From: Bolinopsis microptera
Taxonomy: Eukaryota; Ctenophora; Tentaculata; Lobata; Bolinopsidae
Assembly: GCF_026151205.1 (NCBI RefSeq)
Contig: NC_087076.1
Location: 20,888,828-20,952,827, forward strand
Direction: 5' to 3'
DNA length: 64,000 nt
Each line of letters starts with the position of its first letter. The first letter of the stretch is position 1. A program made the position numbers and the translations under genes. Below, piece after piece: positions 11,700 to 22,317 of this stretch. The notes below the pieces were generated by a model. The model searched no databases and was not told the DNA's origin. It saw only the letters and a program-made list of their open reading frames with translations.

Positions 11700-14600
11700 A
11701 TCATATAATAACAATTTATTTCAGATCCTTACTCAGTAGGAACGAACCTTTCAACTGACAAAACAAAATGTGAACCCTTTGTAAACCTTTTAGGCAGCTG
11801 TGAATAGTAAGTACAAGAAGTGACAAATATTTTTCTCGTTTAAATTTTTCTATAAACTGTTCAATAATTATTATCTCATGAAATGTGATCATTTTTACTT
11901 TTACGTTCCGAACACGAAATGTGGTCTTTACCAAAAACTACATAATAACAAATTTTGTCACTCGACCATTTCAGAATCCAGGAACGAGCCTCGTGATATG
12001 AAACGACGATCACGAGAAAAGACACAGACCTCCGCCACTGTGAGATACTGCTGTAACCAGACATTTTAAGCTATCTTAATGAACAATTTGACTTGTATCA
12101 ACCTACCACCGAAGAAGGTAAACATTGTACACTGTACCGAACAGTAGAACCGGTGTCCCTTTTAACATTTTAAGAAATGCAACCGATTGATAAATGGAAT
12201 CGGATTAATCATTTTAAACGTTTTAGATAAATCTGCATGTATTACTATTACTCTATTATAGCATATTATACCACTTTATCTCAGACCCTTACTCAACAGG
12301 AACGAACATTTCAACCGACAAAACAAAATGTGAACCCTTTGTAAACCTTTTTAGGCAGCTGTGAATAGTAAGTACAAGAAGTGAAAAAATATTCTTCTCG
12401 TTTAAATTTGTCTACAAACTGTTCAATAATTATTATTTCATGAAATGTGATCATTTCTACTTTTACGTTCCGAACACGAACTTTGGTGTTTATCAAAGAC
12501 TATATACATATAATACCAGATTTTGTCAGTCTACCATTTCAGAATCCAGGAACGAGCCTCATGATATTGTGACGAAGATCTCGAGAAAAGACACAGACCT
12601 CCGCCACTGTGAGATACTGCTGTAACCAGACATTAGCTATCTTAATAAACAATTTGACTATATCAACCTACCACTGAAGATGGTAAACATTGTACACCGT
12701 ACCGAACAGTAGAACCGGTGTCCCTTTTAACATCTTAAGAAATGCAACCGATTGATAAAGGGAATCGGGTTAATCATTTTAAACGTTTTCATAAATCTGC
12801 ATGTATTGCTATTATAGCATATTATACCACTTTATCTCAGACCCTTACTCAACAGGAACGAACATTTCAACCGACAAAACAAAATGTGAACCCTTTGTAA
12901 ACCTTTTTAGGCAGCTGTGAATAGTAAGTACAAGAAGTGAAAAATATTCTTCTCGTTTAAATTTTTCTACAAACTGTTCAATAATTATTATTTCATGAAA
13001 TGTGATCATTTCTACTTTACGTTCCGAACACGAAATGTAGTGTTTACCAAAAGTACATAATAACAGATTTTTGTCACTCGACCGTTTCAGAATCAGGAAC
13101 GAGCCTCATGATATTGAAACAAAGATCTCGAGAAAAGGCACAGACCTCCGCCACTGTGAGATACTGCTGTAACCAGACATTTCAAGCTATCTTAATGGAC
13201 AATTTCACTAGTATCAACCTACCACCGAAGATGGTTAACATTGTACACTGTACCGAACAGTAGAACCGGTGTCCCCTTTAACATCTTAAGAAATGCAACC
13301 GATTGATAAATGGAATCGGATTAATCATTTTAAACGTTTTCATAAATCTGCATGTATTGCTATTATATCATATTATAACAATTTATTTCAGACCCTTACT
13401 CAGCAGGAACGAACATTTCAACTGACAAAACAAAATGTGAACCCTTTGTAAACCTTAATAGGCAGCTGTGAATAGTAAGTACGAGAAGTGAAAAATATTC
13501 TTCTCGTTTAAATTTTTCTACAAACTGTTCAATAACTATTATTTCAGGAAATGTGCTCATTTCTACTTTTACGTTTCGAACAGGAACTGTGGTGTTTATC
13601 AAAGACTATTATATTTATAACACCAGATTTTTGTCACTCTACCATTTCAGAATCCAGGAACAAGCCTCATGATATTGTAAAGACGATCTCGAGAAAAGAC
13701 ACAGACCTCCGCCACTGTGAGATACTGCTGTAACCAGACATTTCAAGCTATCTTAATGAACAATTTGACTGTATCAACCTACCACTGAAGATGGTAAACA
13801 TTGTACCCCGTACCAAACAGTAGAACCGGTGTCCCTTTTAACATTTTAAGAAATGCAACCGATTGATAAATGGAATCGGATTTATCATTTTAAACGTTTT
13901 CATAAATCTGCATGTTTTGCTATTATAGCATATTATAACACTTTATCTCAGATTCTTACTCAGCAGGAACGAAAATTTCAACTGACAAAACAAAGTGTGA
14001 ACCCTTTGTAAACCTTGTTAGGCAGCTGTGAATAGTAAGTACAAGAAGTGAAAAATATTCTTCTCGTTTAAATTTTTCCAGAAAAGACACGGACCTCCGC
14101 CACTGTGAGATACTGCACTGTAACCAGACATTTCAAGCTATTTTAATGAACAATTTGACTAGTAATAGTATCAACCTACCACTGAAGATGATAAACATTG
14201 TACACAGTACCGAACGGTAGAACTGGTGTCCCTTTCAACGTTTTAAGAAATGTAACCGATTGATAAATGGAATCGGATTAATCATTTTAAACTTTTTCAT
14301 AAATCTGCATGTATTGCTATTATATCATATTATAACAACTTATTTCAGACCCTTACTGAGCAGGAACGAACATTTCAACTGACAAAACAAAATGTGAACC
14401 CTTTGTAAACCTTAATAGGCAGCTGCAAATAGTAAGTACAAGAAGTGAAACATATTCTTTTTGTTTAAAATTTTCTACAAACTGTTCAATAATTATTATT
14501 TCATGAAATGTGATCATTTCTACTTTTACGTTCCGAACACGAAATGTGGTCTTTACCAAAAAGTACATAATAACAAATTTTTGTCACTCGACCATTTCAG

Positions 14601-14880
14601 AATCCAAGAACGAGCCTCATGATATTGAAATGAAGATCACGAGAAAAGACACGGACCTCCGCCACTGTGAGATACTGCTGTAACCAGACATTTCAAGCTA
14701 TCTTAATGAACAATTTGACTAGTAATAGTATCAACCTACCACTGAAGATGGTAAACATTGTACACCGCACCGAACAGTAGAACTGGTGTCCCTTTTAACA
14801 TTTTAAGAAATGCAACCGATTGATAAATGGAATCGGATTTTTTTGAGAGATAACTTTAAATCATTTGAACGTTTTTATAA
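11700..14880 (+). repeat. Tandem array of ~555-bp units containing dead module exons
   Basis: The acceptor followed by CCTTACTCA and GGAACGAAC recurs at about 11726, 12286, 12840, 13391, 13952 and 14348: spacings 560, 554, 551, 561 and 396 bp (the last unit is deleted inside). Each unit has exon-like SxGTNxSTDKTKCEPFVN, the donor GTAAGT, and a second acceptor before AATCCAGGAACGAGCC. In the first unit the run before GGCAGCTGTGAA keeps the frame to the second cysteine; in the next units an extra base gives a stop. So a broken exon was amplified, and the array behaves like satellite DNA. Confidence 0.75.
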
Positions 14881-15454
14881 ATCGGCAGTCACCGAGAAAT
14901 TTAGAGATTTATTTTGAAATTTAAAAAATAAATGTTGTGTGGAGTGTGATTATTTTCTTTAAGGTGTATATTATTACTTACCATTTTTAACTGATGTTTT
15001 TTACAATACGAAATTTAAATACATTTTACTTTACAATTTACATTACTTTTTTAAAGTACTAATTTAAAAGCACAGAGTTGTATTACTTTTGACTTTTCAG
15101 TTTTACATTACTTCGCTAGTAATGACTATGATTTGTTTCAAACAGGTGCAATAATTAAATGTGTAATCTCACAACTCTCTTTCGAATAAAACATTTCAGC
15201 AAGGCCATAAAATAATACATCATATACATATAATAAACAAATAAATAATTGAACAAGGTACTATAAGAGTATAAGTGTTTCTAAACTCACCATTTAAACA
15301 AAATGTCACTATAAGACCCAAAATTAGTGGCTCACGACATGAACTTATTGGCCAAAATTAAAGAGTGAGAAAATATTCTGTTTAAATCATTTATGGCAGA
15401 AATCGGCCAAAATATTGCGAAATTTACTATTTGATAGTCTCAACGAGATACTAT
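14881..15454. other. No recognisable gene
   Basis: Very AT-rich; poly-T and TTACATTACTTT words. Nothing supportable. Confidence 0.4.
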
Positions 15455-15838
15455 TCAGATTATTATGCTAATTATGTTTAATTTACTAATTTCGCTAATT
15501 ATAATAATTTTGCTAATTATAATGATTTTGTTAGTTATACTAATTTTGCTAATTATACTAATTTTGCTATTTATACTAAATTCGCTAATTTCACTAATTT
15601 TGCTAATTACACTAATTTTTCTAATGACACAAATTTTTCTAATTATACTAATTTTGCTAATTATGTTGATTTGATAATTATACCAATTATACTAATTTTG
15701 CTAATTATACTAATCATACTAATTATAATAATTATACTTATTGTACTAATTATACTAATTGCATTAATTTAACTAATTATAAGAATTATACTAATTTAAA
15801 TACCTATTATACTAATTTAAATACTAATTATAGTGATT
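15455..15838. repeat. AT-rich tandem repeat, ~9/18-bp unit
   Basis: CTAATTATA and CTAATTTTG alternate for about 380 bp with many substitutions. An open frame of I and L residues across it is a by-product of the repeat. Confidence 0.85.
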
Positions 15839-16387
15839 ACTCACCACACTGATTTTGATATGGATGCATACGGCGTTACTCCGGCTCCAGCTCCAATTAA
15901 AACCGTAGTCTTGTACTTGAATATGTCCTGAGATCATAGAATGTGAGGTGAAACTCACAAGTTTCTTGTGAATAATAGCTGATACATTCTTATCGATTAT
16001 TCTTTGGTTGACTGGTTGTGCTATGAGTTCATTATAGGATATAAAACAAGTCGAGTTTGCACAGAAAATGTGGACTAAGGTCCATAAACTGCTATTTTAA
16101 AGTTCAGCTCTACTCTCTTTCCCTCTTTGGTAGAATGACCGGCTACAGCTTTTAGTAGGGAAGCTGTATAAATAATTGGGTTAGGCAATATTTTTAGTTT
16201 TCTTCAAACTATGTCTCCAAAAACTGAACGAAAGCTTAAAAATATAAACTGGAGAAAACAGGACATATTAATTGACACAACAATGCAATTTACTACTAAC
16301 ACCAGGTAAACATCCCGGTAATAACTCACCTGTCCAGTTACCCGATTTCCTGATATGCACGGAGAGATAGTCCTCTTTAGGAGCTGA
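15839..16387. other. No recognisable gene
   Basis: No coding, RNA or repeat feature recognised between the AT repeat and the 77-bp minisatellite. Confidence 0.4.
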
Positions 16388-17003
16388 AGTTAGGGTGAAG
16401 GGATGCCACTCAAATATAGACAACTCACTACATTGCAGGAACACGTACTAGGGAGGATGTAGTGGGTTAGGGTGAAGAGATGCCACTCAAATATAGACAA
16501 CTCACTACATTGCAGGAACACGTACTGGGGAGGATGTAGTGGGTTAGGGTGAAGAGATGCCACTCAAATATAGACAACTCACTACATTGCAGGAACACGT
16601 ACTACTACTGCCACTGGGGAGGATGTAGTGGGTTAGGGTGAAGGGATGCCACTCAAATATAGACAACTCACTACATTGCACTTGCAGAAACACGTACTGG
16701 GGAGGATGTAGTGGGTTAGGGTGAAGGGATGCCATTCAAATATAGACAACTCACTACATTGCAGGAACACGTACTGGGGAGGATGTAGTGGGTTAGGGTG
16801 AAGGGATGCCACTCAAATATAGACAACTCACTACATTGCAGGAACACGTACTGGGGAGGATGTAGTGGGTTAGGGTGAAGGGATGCCACTCAAATATAGA
16901 CAACTCACTACATTGCAGGAACACGTAATGGGGAGGATGTAGTGGGTTAGGGTGAAGGGATGCCACTCAAATATAGACAACTGACTACATTGCAGGAACA
17001 TGT
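16388..17003. repeat. 77-bp minisatellite, 8 copies
   Basis: The unit includes GGTTAGGGTGAAGGGATGCC, ACTCAAATATAGACAACTC and GAACACGTACTGGGGAGGA. Copies begin about every 77 bp from 16390. The third carries a 12-bp insertion (CTACTGCCACTG region, about 16605) and another an extra CTTGCA near 16680. Divergence between units is very low, so the array is young. Confidence 0.9.
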
Positions 17004-17039
17004 ACCTACCTACCTTGGGTAGTGGGTACCTTGGTGCTG

Positions 17040-17830
17040 TAGGGAGTAGAGATCAAGCTGCTTCAGGTGCTCCCAGTAGCTAAGATGCTTGTATCCTGCT
17101 ATTTTTGCAGTGAATGAGTGTTGGATCGACTCAATCATGATTATGTCACACTGCAGGTGAGGCGACCAGAGAGCACAACAATACTCGACAATAGAGCAGA
17201 CTTATGTCTTGAAGAGCATCATCATCGTGTCTTTGTCTCTGGTAGAGAAAGTTCTCAGTACCCATCCAGCTTCGCTCGCTGCCTCAAAGGACTTTCTTGT
17301 GATGTGTTGACGCCAGAAGAGATCACTGTCAACATACACACCGAGATCTTTCACGGCATCATCAGAAGATATCGATGCACCAAATGGTAAAATGTAGGGT
17401 TTCTTTAGCTCAGGGTTCTTACTATGCTGGAGAAGTTGGAACTTACTTTCGTTCAGCTCCATGTTGTTTGCTACTGCCCATCGCACTATTAGACTGCACA
17501 GAGATGTTCATTCTTCCTGGAGACATTTGCAGTCGGACGGGGAGTTCAGTGAACATTTTTACTTAGCAATGCAAATGTTTTACAACTAGGAATAGGTCGT
17601 TTATATACAAAATGAATAGCAGTGGGCCTAACACAGTGCCCTGTCATGTGGTACCCCACTTAGCACCATTATGACAAGAGATTCAATACCATCTACAACG
17701 ACATGTTGGGTTCTTCCACTGAGAAAGCTCTCCAGCCAACGGTGGGCGTTGCCCTAGATACCGTACATATGGAGCTTCTTCAAAAGTATAGCGTGATCTA
17801 CCTTATCGAAGCTTTAGGTTTAAGAGGTCG
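17040..17830 (-). pseudogene. CR1/Jockey-like LINE fragment, reverse transcriptase
   Basis: Minus-strand translation gives, in order from 17830 down, FDKVDHAILLKKLHMYGI, WLESFLSGRTQHVVV, LSGVPHD (where the family has GVPQG), ANNMELNESKFQLL, KDLGVYVDSDLFW, STRDKDTMMMLFKT and finally YWEHLKQLDLYSLQ. This is the palm-to-thumb order of non-LTR reverse transcriptases. The YxDD region is missing between VPHD and NNMELN, and frames change. It is 5' truncated, decayed and inactive, and not the same family as the element at 47.3-49.3 kb judging by sequence. Confidence 0.8.
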
Positions 17831-18290
17831 AAAATACCAAAATCTGATTTTCACGCCTTCAAAAGCGTTCATTGTCCAATAAGAGGCCTTCCGTCTGACA
17901 GGTAGCGTGCAGGACATCTGGATATCACGTGGCGATTTCTAAACATATCAATGGATGCTTGGTGTTGTTCATGTGACCTCCGTTATAAACGTACTGTATT
18001 TTTATAAGTATCAATGACAGGCGAGCTCCAGGTTGAAACGTGAAAGGAAATAAAACTCTCAGTCTCATAATCAATGGGTAAAGTGGTAAAGTAGCATGAT
18101 GGTAGTGACTAGTGATACATAGATTGGCAAGAGCCACACAAGTTTACTTGATCCCAGTCGTATAAAATTTGACCGCAGGGGGGATCAGCCCTCTAAATGG
18201 CTAAGAACTGTCACGGGTCATACCACGTGACAGTACCTCGTGACTACGTCATTCGGATATCACGTGTATAGACACACCGGGGCCGTGCTG
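17831..18290. other. No recognisable gene
   Basis: Only short open frames. CACGTGACAG and TCACGTG words near 18225-18260 are the only notable oligomers. Confidence 0.4.
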
Positions 18291-18294
18291 TAAA

Positions 18295-18545
18295 GGGCTT
18301 TATAATCTTACTATATATAAAGCGAGACGATATATATTGATTATGGATGTGTTTATCCGTACCATTTTACTAACACCACGGCATCAACTTTAATGCGACT
18401 TTCCGCAAAAACCGTAAAAGATATTCATATACAACTGAAACTTTTTTGATTGGGTCAAATGCTTTATTGGCCTCCAAATCAGCATGAAAAAATAAAAATT
18501 GGCCAAGGAATAGGAGGTTAGAGCCCAAAATTTTGACCCAGCATT
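18295..18545 (-). repeat. Dispersed repeat R, copy 1
   Basis: This starts with TTACTATATATAAAGCGAGAC and includes CACCACGGCATCAACTTTAA, ACCGTAAAAGATAT and CAACTGAAACTTTTTTG. The same sequence is found inverted at 41783-42065 and in direct orientation at 46190-46345; the end word recurs at 42570-42590. It is non-coding. The shared GTCTCGCTTTATATATAGTAAGAT edge defines one end of the family. Confidence 0.75.
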
Positions 18546-19138
18546 AATGTGACCAAAACTATGAAATAGATGCTGACTAACTTTGTTATTAGTTTAACAA
18601 GTTATAAGAGTAAAATCTACTTTCTCTACTAAAAATTAACTCTCCATCTTTGGTGGTCATATTGAGTTAAGATTCTTCGATTAAAATAATTCGCTACTCT
18701 CAAGTTTAATTTCTGTCTGCTTCTATAGCTAATTCGTTTCTGCAATTTTTAATCGAAATTGAATAAATTATATGCTTCAGCGGCTTAACACAGAAAAACA
18801 GAAGATAAAGAAAGAGAATTTTTTACAACTAGAAGATATTCACTAAGTATTCAGTATATTCATTTCAAGATAAAATAATATATCACTACGCTTCTTCTGC
18901 CGAAAACATTATACAAAATAAATTCGAAACTAAGAAAGAGAACATCTATGTAAAAGATAAATACTTTTTTTTATGATTTTTTATTATAATTTTTGTTCTT
19001 TTTATATATTTTTCTTATTATAATGAAGAAGTCAGTAGTATGTATGAAGTTATTTTAGATAGGCAGTATTCAAGAAGCCGACCCAGCGGACTTCAGTTTA
19101 TTCAGCACTTTGTCTTATCTTTACTCTTATCTGTACTC
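18546..19138. other. No recognisable gene; 3' flank of the GPCR
   Basis: AT-rich sequence. AATAAA-type signals on the minus strand could serve the GPCR, but none is distinctive. Confidence 0.35.
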
Positions 19139-20178
19139 TTATACAGTCCCTCCACTTTGTTCTGTCGCAGCACTGACTCTGTTTGACATTTGTCCCCTCA
19201 AACTTAACGGAACTCTCCTCCTCACTGGGGCCAGAAACCTTTCTCTCAATCCCCCACTTCTAGAGATGATGATAACAGGATTCAGGGCTGAACCTAGAAT
19301 CGGCAGCACTGTCCCAAACACTGCTATAAAAAGAGTAAAATGATCACGGTATTTTAGTCCTAACAGCATTGAAAACATATATCCGTAGAATGCAGAGTTA
19401 CAGATGACAAATAGGGATGACATGAGGATAACTGTAATGGTCACGTGACGTTGATTGGATCTAGCTGGGAACTGACTTGATCTGTGGAGAGATATGACCT
19501 GCAGAATGCACGTAATAATGATAATAATGACTGGTATTAGAAAAGCAATCACCAGGAGCGTCACCAATGTGCCGAACCATTTTGTTGGACCATTTTGAAA
19601 TCCATCTGCAACCATAGTTGCTAGACCGAAGCCCATAACAACGTACTTAACATAGAAACCCTCAGTGAACCATTTTTCCACGATATAAATCTGATATATA
19701 TCAACTCCAGCAATGACAATCCACGGCACAACATAAAGAACGCAGACCAGTATCACCATCTTTATCTTGATCTGGTGGAAGGGTCTGATGATCAATAAGA
19801 TCATGACTGTCCTGGAAACAGCGAGTACTAAGTTGTAGAATACGGACGATCTGTAGCTTATCTGGGTGAAAGTGAAGCATACTACTGTGTTATGGTCCAG
19901 AGTTGCCTCGCTGATTACATCTCTTGTGAAGAGTGAGATATGGACTGGTGTATGACCCCAACAGCAGTCAGAATATCAGCCCCTGATATCATAATATAAA
20001 GGAGTGGGACTAGGGAGAGTTTGTTTTTCCGGTAGAAGTTGACAACAAAGATGTTGAGGGTGATTGTAATCATACTCAGTATTACACAAGGCACCCCGGT
20101 GATGAAGTATGGCTCCAGAGTTTTGGGGTTCATCGGGTTACCAGTGGTGTGCGGTGCTTTATGTATTGGATCAGTCAC
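19139..20178 (-). CDS. Rhodopsin-type seven-transmembrane receptor with one frameshift
   Basis: A single-exon G-protein-coupled receptor of the class A type, acting in the plasma membrane. From the start at 20178: TM1 around VPCVILSMITITLNIFVV, TM2 around LVPLLYIMISGADILTAVG, then a frame change near 19935-19950, TM3 around FYNLVLAVSRTVMILLI (SRT at the usual DRY place), TM4 VILVCVLYVVPWIVIAG, TM5 LLVIAFLIPVIIIIITCI, TM6 VILMSSLFVICNSAFYG, TM7 FGTVLPILGSALNPVIII (LNPVI instead of NPxxY), then a basic tail. Total about 346 codons, normal for a small receptor. Both halves keep a clean GPCR pattern across the frame change, so it is either an assembly indel or a very recent loss. Ligand unknown. 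The nearest neighbours are repeats, with no sign of a receptor cluster here. Confidence 0.82.
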
Positions 20179-21215
20179 ATTTCTGTTAATAAATGTGAAT
20201 TAGATAACTTGAATCAGGTTAAGAGTTCAGATCGAAGTGATAACAAATTCGAATATGTTGGTAATTGTGAGAGACGAGGCTCTGCTATACAATATGCTGT
20301 GCAATACAAGAAGAAGATTAGCCTGATACTAAAAGCTGAAAAGTAACCTCATATTACATATATGATACAAAGAAAACTCCATTTACGGACGTGAGGAGAG
20401 TTAGGACTCCTCAATAACTACATCATATACATTCCTTCTGTAACGTCCTCAATAAATGTAATTGATTTGTAGTGTTGCAATTATTTTAATCGTTGTAATT
20501 GTAGTGTTGTAATGTCACCGCCCATAAAATTAGATTAAGTAATGAAAATATGGAATTATGAATTGTCTTAATCAAAGTTTTAAACACAAAAAAAAACTAT
20601 TAAAGAAGAGTATGTCCTTTAGCTCACCAAGGAGCAGCAATGTGGCAAAAATAAAACCTATCTTAATAATATGGAGTCCTCACTCTGATTAGAGATTTAA
20701 ATACCCAAACCTCGTCATAAGCCACATATTTTCTTTTGTTTTTGCGACCTCATGAGGTTTATTTGAGCTGATAATAAGTATATAACTTTGTATGAAAAGC
20801 ATTAATAGTATAAGCTAACAATGCTATTCGTCTATTATAATTATTGTAGTAGCTCTATAAGTTTGTAGAGCCACCGGCACCTGGTTATTGAACGCGAAGA
20901 GTTTTGCGATAAATTATCAAATGCTATGTAATCACAACAATAACATAATATAATATAATAGCCGAATGATATTGATATGGTATTTTTGGTATTTTGAAAT
21001 GGAGAAAATTTGATATTTGTTACAAAATCATTGATCATAAGTTTGGTAACGTTGAAAACGTTTCATCATATTATGGTGCATTAGACCCCATACCAGCTAG
21101 ACGATTACCAGATGATTCTTCGTTCCAGCTAGGCGGCACATGCTGCAGACAGACCAGAGTATGTGATCCAGCCTTTAATCCCAGCTCTGCTATTTTTCCA
21201 GATCGTGTAATTATA
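20179..21215. other. No recognisable gene; 5' flank of the GPCR
   Basis: AT-rich with short open frames only. TGTAGTGTTGCAATTA near 20470-20485 repeats a phrase found near 10820-10835. Confidence 0.35.
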
Positions 21216-21219
21216 ATAT

Positions 21220-21500
21220 GTTCCTAACGGGGTCCGGACTCTACAGCATGAGACTTTACGGCGTAAGACTCTACGGCGGCGCCGTACAAAACAGGACTCT
21301 ACGGCGTGAAAAATCCGGGTGACCGACAACTGAACCCAATTGAACCTAGTTCCCACGCAGTTAACAGGTACCCAATCAGCTTAATTGGGTGACCAATCAG
21401 CTTAAATCCGAAAACGACAACTGAACCCAGGTTATATCACAACTGCACTGAAATCGGAAATACGACAACTGAACCCAACGATCAGATTTTCAGGTTCTCC
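21220..21500. repeat. Dispersed repeat with GACAACTGAACCCA words
   Basis: ACTCTACGGCG occurs three times and GACAACTGAACCCA three times, with GGTGACC and AATCAGCTTAA between. An inverted related piece lies at 35330-35402 (TTAAGCTGATTGGTTAG, GGGTTCAGTTGTCGGTCACC). Non-coding. Confidence 0.6.
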
Positions 21501-21723
21501 TTCTTCGCAGGGGACTGTGGTCATTATCACTATAGGATAGATCATGACCACTGTTATTTAGAGCATTGGAGCCTTGTGCTTACCACGGTAAAATATTAAT
21601 AAGTGGAGAAAAACGTTAAACTTCGTTTTCTCCGCATTTGGTGAATCGTTTTGTTGCTTGTACATATGAAGGCGATAATCCTTGGTAGTGATCAGAACTT
21701 ATCCAAAATGTCTGTCACACTAA

Positions 21724-21906
21724 GGGGTCGTTCACATATTACGTAATCAGCTGAGCCGCTGAGGGGGGGGGGGGGGTTCCGAATGATGACGCTAGTGTAA
21801 TTTTGACACAGTTATTGCTATGTGTAAAACTGATTACGGAGGGGGGAGGTGAACAACACTGAACATGTTCCAAAGAATGATTACGTAATAATATATGAAC
21901 GACCCC
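21724..21906. mobile_element. Harbinger-like MITE with TAA target duplication, copy 2
   Basis: GGGGTCGTTCACATATTACG at the left faces its inverse at the right end (ATATATGAACGACCCC). TAA stands on both sides (21721-21723, 21907-21909). At 183 bp it is the shortest intact copy; it has a G run at 21764-21777. It has no coding capacity, and must have been moved by another element's transposase. Confidence 0.85.
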
Positions 21907-21921
21907 TAAGGTAGAAGAAGT

Positions 21922-22011
21922 CAAAGTATCCTCCTCGTCGGTAAGACCACTTCGGGCACTAGCCAATAAAGTGGTTCAGGTTACTTTGCTCAGATTACTT
22001 GGCTCAGATCT
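21922..22011. repeat. 90-bp direct repeat, left of the satellite
   Basis: The segment from AAGTATCCTCCTCG through CACTAGCCAATAAAGTGG to TTGGCTCAGATCT is repeated at 25169-25258 with about four differences. The two copies bracket the 68-bp satellite at an offset of 3247 bp. Confidence 0.85.
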
Positions 22012-22317
22012 CGATGTTTGGCCTGAAAATTTGCTGGATTTTGTTTTTAAATTTTTAATAAAATGGTTCCTGCCGCCAGCTGCAAGCTATAAACTAAGTC
22101 TAACAACAAGGGCATACTATGACCATTGCTTCTCTAATCCTAGAATCCTGCATACAGATCACTTTTCAACAGGATAATTGCTACTACAATACCATTAGTT
22201 GAGGTAAGCCCAGCCACTTAAAAAGGGTAAGATCCCCAGTTGACTTGGCCATGTTATGAGGCCGGGTGAATGGGGCGAATATGTTGCAAGTCTTTGCCTG
22301 GGGTCAATATTATCAAG

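Larger units (their letters stand above)
9140..11700 (+). repeat. Older large duplication carrying a degenerate module exon
   Basis: 9290-10180 and 11010-11725 are related copies: both have GTCTAGCAAATATTAGA, CCATTTCAAAT, CAGAATACAGATTACA, ACACATAACTCCATCACTGT, and a pair of facing TATTTAACAT words. They are the likely parents of the ~555-bp array that follows. The first is interrupted downstream by the hAT MITE at 10430. Confidence 0.65.
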
